Below, in pieces: positions 55,908 through 64,000 of a DNA stretch of 64,000 nt (its first letter is position 1; the number at the start of each line of letters is the position of its first letter). The translations under genes and the position numbers were made by a program. Origin of the DNA: Bryum argenteum (Eukaryota > Streptophyta > Bryopsida > Bryales > Bryaceae); the NCBI GenBank assembly GCA_037043015.1, contig CM073322.1:11109601-11173600 (forward strand), given 5' to 3'. The notes under the pieces are model-generated. The model did no database searches. It worked only from the letters and a program-made list of their open reading frames with translations, and was not told where the DNA came from.

Positions 55908-56843
55908 GGCCGTGTCAGGTTTTTTTTTTCAAGTCGAAATTTGCCTGTTGGAACTAGCGAATCTGGGCATCTTTACCTTGTAACGTACCAAGGACTGCAA
56001 CTGTAAATTGTACTTACTGAGCTTTCTCCCTTTTACATCTTCTCTGCATGGACCTCTTTTCAGATTTTCAGCAATCTCATGAGGCTCTTTACGTTTGTGT
56101 CACTTTTTTTGGGCCCATAGGACTGAGGCTCTTTTGTGAAGTTTCTTATCTACTTAGGTGTCGTACAGAATCACAATGTAACAATTATGTTCATGACATT
56201 CATTATATAATCACAATGCATCAATTATGTTAGTGACATCAGGAAGAAACAGCGGCCGTATTCAGGGACGTCAGATCTACTTCCTTCAGAAACAAGAAGG
56301 TTATTACTGAATTACATTCTCAGCTTCATACTGTGAACATTTTTATCTCAATTGAATCTGAATTCGAACTAGACCTTCACTTGTTCGTTTTCGATTGTGA
56401 GAAATCCCACTTTTCTCGTAGATGGAAAAGTAGTTTGACAACGTCTCTACGACCAAAACAAGCTCAATTACGTTGTGACCTCCTCCATATTGATATGAAT
56501 TTTATAAGTAGTATTTAGCTCAAACTCTTGCCCTCAAATTATAAATTCTGATGATTAGACACACAAGAAAGTATGATGGTATCATGATCCACTTTCATAA
56601 TGAGTGGAACATCTACGTAAGTACATTCTCCAAATGTTGGTACACTTGTCAATGATAATTCTTTCTTGGGGAAATTATATTTCAAAGAAGTTTTTCTTAA
56701 CCCTAACCAAATTTGAAGTAGCCATACCGGAATAGCAGATGGCTTTGCTAAAGAAAAAAGAGGAAGTTTGGTCCCTTATTTGTGGGTTTAAAATTTCAAC
56801 TACAAATATCTACCAAATTAAACCTTAAAAATGCCATAAGTAA
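55908..56843. other. Intergenic region
   Basis: Convergent 3' flanks of the dual GST-N gene and the F-box gene. An imperfect direct repeat of ATCACAATGTAACAATTATGTT near 56170-56230. No gene seen. Confidence 0.5.
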
Positions 56844-58025
56844 CTAAGGAGGACAAAGACTAAGGCAGTAGCTACTACAAAACAAGCCCGGATCAGTCAT
56901 TGCATAACTCATCCATCCATGAAGTTGACATGTAGAAAAATACCATTCCCGAGGAAATCTTGGAAGAAAATCCCTCCTAATGTGCTTGAAGTACTTGGGA
57001 AGGTTGTTGTTGGTGTAGCAATGCCAAGACTTGGTGTTCACATTGTAACCCACACACCGCCCAATGCAAGAGAAGAATATTATTGATGAGCCGCATGTAG
57101 TGGCCACAATTTGTGCGATGTCACTAAAACAATTTATGGGAGTCTTCTCCTCCATCAACCATTGTTGCGCTTTTCTCGACATCTCGTCAAGCAAAATAGT
57201 ACGCGAGCTTCCAAGCAAAACCCTAGAAATACGAAGTTGAATTTGGGACACTTCCCTGGGAGCAACGACATTCCTGTCTACCCAACCCATAGCAATAGAA
57301 AAAAGTCGGCCTCGGCTCACTAGCAGATCCTTTCCTTGAAACAATAATTTAATTAAAAACTCATTATACTTTGGCGAAATGGAAGCTTTTGGATATATTC
57401 CACCAATAAGTGAAAATTCTTCTTCACCTACTCTCCGCCATGCCCTAGTTTTTGATTCATATATGTCTAAAACAAGGTTGTTGGCCCTCTCTAGAAATGC
57501 CTTGATTTCATACTCCATAGAAATATTGTTAGTTGACATGATAATGCTTGTATACCTAGTGAAATGTTCCGGTGAGGGTGGAAGTACCTTTGCAGATCGA
57601 ACAACTGGATTGCACACCAATAACATTATATTCGAGAATGAGGTATCAAACTTGTACATTACAAGAACTAGTCCTCCATCCGCACTAACAATAAACCGTT
57701 CTTGTTCCTCTCCATTTAGATCTTGCTCTTGCTTTACATAATCCTTAAGAAAGTCATCACTTATGGTCAACATCTTGTTGTTAGCCATATCCAATACTTC
57801 CCAACCTCCTTTAGAGGTGAAAGGATGCTCCCTATTTAGGGTGACCAGAATATACTCTTCTAGTGGCAAAGCTCTTGCATAAGAAGAAGTGAAGTCATTG
57901 TGAGTGATAAGTTCCTTCCATTTCTTGCATACTGCCTTACAACGACAAAGAGATGCCAGGGGCAAGCGAGGTAACACAAAAAACTCTAAAAGTTCCTTAG
58001 GAAGAAGGCTCCAGACATCATCCAT
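56844..58025 (-). CDS. F-box protein, intronless
   Basis: Probable substrate receptor of an SCF ubiquitin ligase. It is a 393-residue single exon with the start at the first ATG (58025); the GTG two codons upstream is not used. The F-box is at about residues 5-45: WSLLPKELLEFFVLPRLPLA, then LCRCKAVCKKWKELI, with the usual Leu-Pro and Cys-Lys-Trp positions. The rest resembles the plant F-box-associated/kelch-type C-terminal region, with ADGGLVLVMY, CNPVVRSAKVLPPSP and VGYNVNTKSWHCY, the last two matching the phrases normally found in the first and later blades. The substrate is unknown. The gene looks intact although surrounded by AT-rich DNA. Confidence 0.9.
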   Translation of the reverse strand: MDDVWSLLPKELLEFFVLPRLPLASLCRCKAVCKKWKELITHNDFTSSYARALPLEEYILVTLNREHPFTSKGGWEVLDMANNKMLTISDDFLKDYVKQEQDLNGEEQERFIVSADGGLVLVMYKFDTSFSNIMLLVCNPVVRSAKVLPPSPEHFTRYTSIIMSTNNISMEYEIKAFLERANNLVLDIYESKTRAWRRVGEEEFSLIGGIYPKASISPKYNEFLIKLLFQGKDLLVSRGRLFSIAMGWVDRNVVAPREVSQIQLRISRVLLGSSRTILLDEMSRKAQQWLMEEKTPINCFSDIAQIVATTCGSSIIFFSCIGRCVGYNVNTKSWHCYTNNNLPKYFKHIRRDFLPRFPREWYFSTCQLHGWMSYAMTDPGLFCSSYCLSLCPP

Positions 58026-59206
58026 CTTCACTTCTTCACTTTGAAATTTGTCTTTTTAGATGGAGGAAATCTTAGGCAAGAGAAATGAAAAATAAAATAG
58101 ATAATGAGCTCAAATATTATCACAAACCACTTAAATAGCCATGTCTCCTCTTCAAAAAAGTAAAAGTAAGATCAAAGTAAAATCAAGTAACTCAAAGCTT
58201 ATTTGAAAAGACTTAATTTGAAAATTCTATCTATTTTTATGATTCTAATTCAATCAAAGCTATAGTTGATTAGAGTCATCTATTTTTTATTCAACCCATC
58301 AACTCTAGTCCAACAATCAGAGCTTTAGTCAGACAACACGGGTTATTTTCGTTCATTTCAGTACAATAATAGAAGCTACAGTTGACAAGAGTCTTGTTTA
58401 TTTCATTTCCTTTTACTTTATGTTCACAAGAGTCTTGTTTATTTCATTCCCTTTACTTTTTGTTCAGTCCATTAAATCTAGTCCAACAAAAGCTCCAGAT
58501 TACTATAGTTTTTTAACTATTTATCCCTTTTACTAGTAGGTAGTTATAGATTCACCTGCATGCTAGAAAAGATTAAAAAATAAAAGAAAAAAGAAAAAGT
58601 TTGTCAAACACTTTACTTCGATTGGTTTGCAAAATGAAAGAGACCTCTGGAATTCAGCTTGATAGAACTAGTGTTCAAACTTCAAGGATTGGTGTCACAT
58701 TCCATCGAACAAGTCCTGCGACATACCATGACCCCAACGAAACATTCAATATAATTGACCACTACACAAAAACGCTCTCGCCCACTGCAATTCTCTATGA
58801 ACTTATCACATCCTGATATCAATAATGGAACAAGTGGCACTCCTCTTTGGCAATCTTCAACTCTGGACAGGCTTCTTTAGCTTCTGTAACACAAGCTTTT
58901 AAAAACAAGCCAAGGAGGACCACAGAGCAAAGGCTCGTCACATTCCCACTTTAGTGACTTCCTGACGATAGCATGGAGCTCTGAACCAGGAACCTGAATG
59001 CCTCATGCCAGATTAGTCTAACAGCCAACAACATCTTAGGAGTAAGACACTCTGAGAACGATTCTTCACATTCTCGGACCACCCTCAATTACTTTCTGGT
59101 AAACAAATTCTGGCATCTCTTAGTTGATCAAGATACTTACGATCTCGTAAAGATGACAGAGAATACTCGACGAATGTTTATAGTTGCGATTGCTAGGAAT
59201 TAGAAA
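58026..59206. other. Intergenic, AT-rich region
   Basis: Upstream of the F-box gene. Contains a tandem duplication of about 41 bp (58384-58465) and repeated phrases such as CTAGTCCAACAA. A 71-codon open frame at 58601..58816 is not supported. Confidence 0.5.
58384..58465 (+). repeat. Tandem duplication of about 41 bp
   Basis: ACAAGAGTCTTGTTTATTTC followed by ATT(T)CC(T/C)TTTACTTT(A/T)TGTT occurs twice in succession. Confidence 0.85.
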
Positions 59207-60763
59207 CTAGTCACGTCTTCTGGGAGACCAGCGGACACCAGCTTTCTTGATTAAACTCAGAAGAAATTCTTCATCCTCATCAACCGTACTGGTCGATGGT
59301 GGTGGGCACCGGCGCCTTATCAGATCTATGCGTGTATTACAATTGTACAAAACCCTGGGTTGTGCTCTCTGACGCTTCTGTTGTCCGTGTAACCCTTGAA
59401 CAGAGTCATCGACTCGTTTTGAGCCAGATTGTGCTTCCTCGTTGCCTCTATGCCTCTGATCTGAGTTCCTGTTTGTCCGCCCAATCCCATCTTCAACTCC
59501 TTCCCTACAAGACTGTGCTTCCTCTGACTCCTCTGCAACTTCTTCGCCAAGAGGCTGTGCTTCCTCTGACTCCTCTGGACTACTAAGGATTTCTATAACC
59601 GGGATATCTCTAGATGTCCCAGCTTGCTTAGGCTCCGTATCTCCTATCTGCCTTGTAAGTTCGACCCCCTTTTTGTCAACTGGCGATTGCTCCCTTGAGC
59701 GTCTTGGATTCCGATTTACAACAGAGGCCTCTTTAGCTGGTTCATGCTGTTCACGTCCTTGTTGAAACTCCTCTGAGTCGACCCTGTCCAAATCTACGAC
59801 GACGGGGCTTCGAACAACCTTATCTCTTCCATGTGCCGATTGACTTTGCTCCACCGGTCCCTGCAGAAACACCAATTTCCTCACTCACCCTAACTACAAT
59901 GTCTTTCTGAGAAATGAAATCACTTGGCTAATATGAAGATTACATTCTGCGATGATGATGTGATCGCTAGAGTACCGAAAATTCAAGGTTTCAACATGAC
60001 AATCAACTGATCAAGTTGCAAAGTAAAGGAGAAGCTAGATCTCGTAACCCCTGAAACAGTGAAGAGCTTCGAAAAGCTGAAAGAGAATCCACAGAGCAAA
60101 AACTGATACTCAGAGAGACAAAGGGCAGGAAGCGAGCAGCACCTGAACTTTGTAGAGAAAATCCAGAGGCTGAATATCAATAGCTTGCGTGTAAGGCTGA
60201 ATGCAAGACTCTGGCAAACGAACAGGAGGAGCCTCCGGCGTGGTATTCTCTGGAACAGTGGACAATGGCAACGAGAAAGCTTCCGGGCGGTGGAGATTCT
60301 GAGGCAAATCAAAATCCACTGAGAATCCTACGGCTGGCTGAGAGAAGTAATCCGCACTCATATCTAGGGTTGCAGGAGCTGGAGCCTGTTCGATATTTCC
60401 GTGGCTGGAGCGATCGCTTTCTGAATCATCATCATCCTTCTTTCCGTGGCTGGAGCGATCGCTTTCTGAATCATCCTCCTCCTCCTCATTGGCCACACCG
60501 TAATCACTCGCCGGAGACTTCAATTCCACATGCTCCTGTGTGCACCTTAAATCGTCCTCCCGGTCCACAGACTCAGAATCAGCAGACTCCGGTGGACTCG
60601 TCGGCAAATTTATCGTAGGAAGAACATGTGTTTGACTGGGAGTGTCGTCCAAATTGTAGTACCCGTTGCGCTCCCAGCCTCCGTTAATCTGCGCCAACTC
60701 CTCCTCTTGCGACACGGTAATGTGGCACTCAGCCAAACTCGGCGTTGCCGCAATCATGATCAT
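59207..60763 (-). CDS. Acidic, probably disordered protein of unknown function
   Basis: Two exons, 60143..60763 and 59207..59860, phase 0 (GTTCAG|GTGCTG ... TGCAG|GGACCG), 424 residues from the ATG at 60763; an upstream coding exon is not excluded because the frame stays open before it. I do not recognise the family. The N-terminus (MIMIAATPSLAECHITVSQE, then WERNGYYNLDDTPSQTHVLP) looks folded or conserved. The middle is rich in Asp, Glu and Ser with a duplicated DDSESDRSSHG unit, matching a tandem repeat in the DNA at about 60398-60475. Exon 2 has two ESEEAQ repeats and ends in a basic, structured-looking tail (LYNCNTRIDLIRRRCPPPS, then EEFLLSLIKKAGVRW). Composition suggests a nuclear protein; that is inference. 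Confidence 0.65.
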
Positions 60764-61400
60764 GCGCTCCTGCTGGAAATTGAAATTCAGAAGGAAAATT
60801 GCAATGCAGCTAAATGATTGTGCAGTCCTGCCAAGCTTGCTGGGCTGAATCACACCATCCTGTTCCCTTCTCTACAAAGTAATGTGCAACGAATTGTGCA
60901 GCATTTCACATTCTGCTTTCACCGATTTGTGACGAACTTGCTCCTTGAGTCAAATTGAGTAGAGCGCCATAAGTAATTGCGAGAGAATTGAAACCCTAAA
61001 TTAAGTGAGAGAAAGGAATCTGCATAACAAACTGTGGCTTCATTGTGAAGATTGGTGCGACCCGCCTTTCTATGTGAGGGTGGTCCTGATCGCGCCATTG
61101 TAGCTAAAAATGCTCTCCACTTCCGTTTAGGAATCCTTCTCGGTAAAGTGGAAAGAGAAACCAATGAATGGGGAGCGCCGGCGGCCAATAGAATATGAGC
61201 CGACTGATTCTGCAATATGGCCAAACTGGAGTGTCAAGGTTCTGAAGCTTTTGGCTGGTTCGAATAATACCCCACGGTTATCACATGGGTATCACCCACG
61301 TATAACACAGGTCTCAATCAGAAATACCGGGTACCGAAAATCCGACATGGCATGAATTACTAAACTTGCACTCAAAAAAAGTAATGCACCCCAATTATGT

Positions 61401-61532
61401 ACACATGAGGTACATGAAAGTGAGGTTGAATCTTTACAAAGACAAGAATCTTGGGTGCCTTCCATGTGCACATGAGGTACATGAAAGTGAGGTTAAATTC
61501 TTATAAAGGAAAGAATCTTGGCTGCCTTCCTT
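61401..61532 (+). repeat. Direct duplication of about 67 bp
   Basis: ACATGAGGTACATGAAAGTG, then AGGTT(G/A)AAT and AAGAATCTTGG(G/C)TGCCTTCC, occur twice in succession with a few changes. Confidence 0.88.
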
Positions 61533-62506
61533 TTTGGTGGTGCCCGCTTGTGAGTGATTTTACTCTAAAGAGGAGACCAAAGAGCCTAACTTGGTTTTTT
61601 TGTGAAGAGAGAGTCAAACGGAGTTATTTTTGAGGTAAGCCACATGTCAAAGAAGCCTCCGTAATCTTGTCAAAGAAACCAAGGGTTTTAACCATTAGAT
61701 TCAAATGGCCTTAATTTTTTATACACCCCTCAAAAATTGTCCTTTTTTATACAACTAATAAAAATGGAGATTTTTAGTTTGCAATAGTATTTGAGGAATA
61801 TAATCATAGGTCTAGTACCAAAGTTGTAGTTATTTATGTTCACCAATCTTAGAGTCGAATTCCTAACCCTTTTTGAGATTATAACTTGTAATGTTGGCAA
61901 AAAAACAATTGATAAAGTTTATGTATCATTTTTGGGTACTAATACACTACGATATGCAATCTATTTGGCCTCTCAACTCAAAATTTGATCCACATGACCT
62001 ATAGTTAGTTGAGACACTACACATCAATACAAATAGATATTATGTCTTTCACACTCTATTATCAAAAAAGAAAAAGGATAAAAACAAAGTAGGTCAATTA
62101 TGTAAAACATGTATTCATTTTAAGTTTGTAAGGTGATTGAAAACGCTAGGTGATCCTACATATTAACCACCTTATTTATTTGAAGTCTTTTACAAAATTT
62201 GACTCAATGATCGACATTTTCATAAAACCATCATATATAAAGGTCCCTTTCTACCTGGCCTTTACTAAAAGTATACATTGAAAAATTAACACCTCCATAA
62301 TTTTGGGAGAAATCCCTTTTTCTTAAGGAGGTGTCATCAATGAGGCTTAGAAAAGTGTCTTGAATAGTAGCCTCAATCACACAATGGCTCCTCAAAGGCC
62401 CCATCAACTAAAACCACTGTGAAGTGTTCAAGACTTGGGAATTTTTGTGATTGTGGTGCTGCCTTGAAGATTGCCTAGTATTGCTCAATTATCTTTTGTT
62501 CTCTCA

Positions 62507-62548
62507 ATTATTATTATTATTATTATTATTATTTTTTTTTTTTTTTTC
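62507..62548 (+). repeat. (ATT)n microsatellite followed by a T run
   Basis: About nine ATT units running into a T tract of about 16. Confidence 0.95.
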
Positions 62549-62777
62549 TTTCATGTTTTGAAATTGCCATGTGAGCATCCATGTAGGATTGGTAATTACT
62601 AAAGAATGTAGGTGCGAACACACACGCTTTTAAATAGATAAGCCCACCTTCTAACACCACTTCTAATTCCAAGTGGAAACATACCTTAATCAAAATCTCC
62701 CCACACCAAGCCAACTCTTTTCTATCACACAAGCTTACAAATCAAAATGATGGGTTATAAGTACCTCTATGATACAA

Positions 62778-64000
62778 CACTACAACAAATCCAGCCCAAT
62801 GTGACTAGATGTAAACCGGCCCATGTGACTGCTTAGTCACATCAGTCATTAGTTTAGTCAAAAATCAGTCATAACAAGGTCCAGTCATCGACTAGTCATA
62901 AATGTAGTCATTTTTTTGAGGACCTAGGTGGGAACGTCTTTGAGAACGGGATATATGTTTCCCTAGTCATTTTCTGGAGTCATGCTTGGAGAGCTTACTA
63001 CATGTAGTCATACTAACATAGTCATATGGAATTGGTATTTGATTTCTCTATGACTTAGTGTAATCATAGAGTTGGTTTGGGTGACTTTATGTAGTCATGT
63101 AGTCGTTAACTTGACTAATAGTAATCATATATTTCAATTAGATGATTTTGAAGTCCTCTACTTGTGGGTTCAATGGATGAATGCTATAAATTTGGAGTAG
63201 ATCCATAAACTTCATTTATAGGTACACAATATTAATACATATTTTCATAATTACATAATAACAATACAACTTCTAGATTGCAAGAGAGTCTAAAAACCAT
63301 GATTCCACTTGTTCTAGCTTCCCACTTGCTTTCCAGATGCATGAAAATTGCTTGTACTATTAATCTTGCTATAAATTTCCCATGCTGACAATTGAGCCAT
63401 TATTCACCCCAAACTTCCCTTAAAACCGAAAAAGGGTTTTTGCGATTTTGGGCAGCTTACATGAAGGGGTTAAAAGTGATATATTTGCATAAGATTTTTA
63501 CTGCGTGCTCCTTATACAACAAAATATATGTGGCAAAATTTTCAAAGTCAAATTCCAATTTTACACCTTCATCTAGAAATTTTAGGTTTCAAGTCAAGAT
63601 CAGGCAGCTTAAAAAAGTGATTTTTAAAATATTTTTTATTTTAAAGATACATTCATTACTAGATCACTACGTGCATTCCATGCAAAATGAATCAAGTCAA
63701 AAAGTTTACCAATTTTACAAGGGCAGCCTCTAAAAAGTTCAAAAGCAATCTTCACAATGTCCAAATAAACTTGGGAGAGAAACTTTGGATGTTATGATCT
63801 CCCAAATGGTAAACATCCAACGGTCAATTTTTGGATCAGTACTTTAAAATAGTCTGAGGTACAAGATCTTACAGTTAGAAGTTTTAAAAAACGAGAAAAA
63901 AAATTGTTCATTCCCCCGGGAGTGCATAGACGTAGAAAATCGCAGTTTGAGGTTTTAAGCCTCAAAAAAACACCAAGGAAATTTAGGGGTTAATCACATT
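62778..64000. mobile_element. Terminus of a probable CACTA (En/Spm) DNA transposon, extent unknown
   Basis: CACTACAACAAAT at 62778 matches the CACTA terminal signature, and the next 300 bp carry at least ten copies of AGTCAT plus inverted TGACT forms (about 62800-63090), like the subterminal repeats of this superfamily. No opposite end (TTGTAGTG) is visible before 64000, so the element either runs off the window or is a fragment. No transposase is seen. The last few hundred bases (from about 63700) instead resemble the dispersed repeat at 40.1 and 51.1 kb. Confidence 0.55.

Larger units (their letters stand above)
60764..62777. other. Intergenic region
   Basis: 60764-61200 is the upstream region of the acidic-protein gene; a 101-codon minus-strand frame (60919..61224) lacks family resemblance. 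Beyond 61.35 kb the sequence is AT-rich, with a direct duplication of about 67 bp at 61401..61532 and an (ATT)n tract. Confidence 0.5.

Noticed and set aside
61000..61224. Minus-strand frame 60919..61224 as first exon of the acidic-protein gene
   Set aside because: No donor/acceptor pair in matching phase could be placed, and the sequence shows no conserved features.
1..64000. CRISPR arrays, bacterial operons or phage genes
   Set aside because: None present; the window is spliced eukaryotic DNA. The tandem arrays lack unique spacers between repeats.

Overview
Nuclear DNA of a land plant. Eleven spliced or single-exon protein-coding genes can be modelled, with GT-AG introns of about 80 to 700 bp, chloroplast transit peptides, plant-specific families (IQ67-domain protein, HVA22, dehydrin, jacalin-like lectins, DOMON-cytochrome b561, plastid-type MscS channel) and a Ty1-copia retrotransposon. 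Few-intron versions of normally intron-rich genes (isoamylase with one intron, HVA22 with none) and a Tc1-type transposon fit a non-seed plant (moss, liverwort, lycophyte) better than a typical angiosperm. That placement is inference; the species is not identifiable by eye. Exon coordinates come from manual splice-site reading with reading phase checked across every junction.

Layout. 1-8.3 kb: the 5' end of a UDP-glucose:glycoprotein glucosyltransferase gene (minus, leaving the window on the left), divergent from an isoamylase-3-like debranching enzyme (plus), then a secreted DOMON-cytochrome b561 gene (minus) with a MITE in its first intron. 8.3-17 kb: repeats, namely a foldback element, a solo LTR with a perfect 5-bp target duplication, and a complete copia element on the minus strand whose LTRs differ at 2 of 431 positions although its coding region carries several stops and a frameshift. 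17-24 kb: two HVA22 genes in inverted orientation around a two-K-segment dehydrin, with duplication junctions that form a patchwork. 24.4-27.3 kb: a Tc1-like transposon with long inverted repeats and a broken transposase. 28-31.7 kb: a head-to-head pair of jacalin-like lectin genes. 32.8-35.9 kb: an IQ67-domain calmodulin-binding protein with a polyglutamine tract and KKEP-type repeats. 36-45 kb: mostly repeats, including a large foldback. 45.3-48.4 kb: a ten-exon MscS-like channel. 49-53 kb: tandem and dispersed repeats. 53-56 kb: a twelve-exon chloroplast protein with two glutaredoxin/GST-N domains. 56.8-58 kb: an intronless F-box gene. 59.2-60.8 kb: an acidic protein of unknown function. 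62.8 kb to the end: the terminus of a probable CACTA transposon.

How the genes relate. The most coherent group is HVA22-dehydrin-HVA22. Both families are typically induced by ABA and dehydration, so this is a plausible small desiccation-response cluster that grew by a recent inverted duplication. Inverted duplication also made the lectin pair (about 93 percent identical, older). The other genes look like ordinary housekeeping or organelle genes separated by transposon debris.
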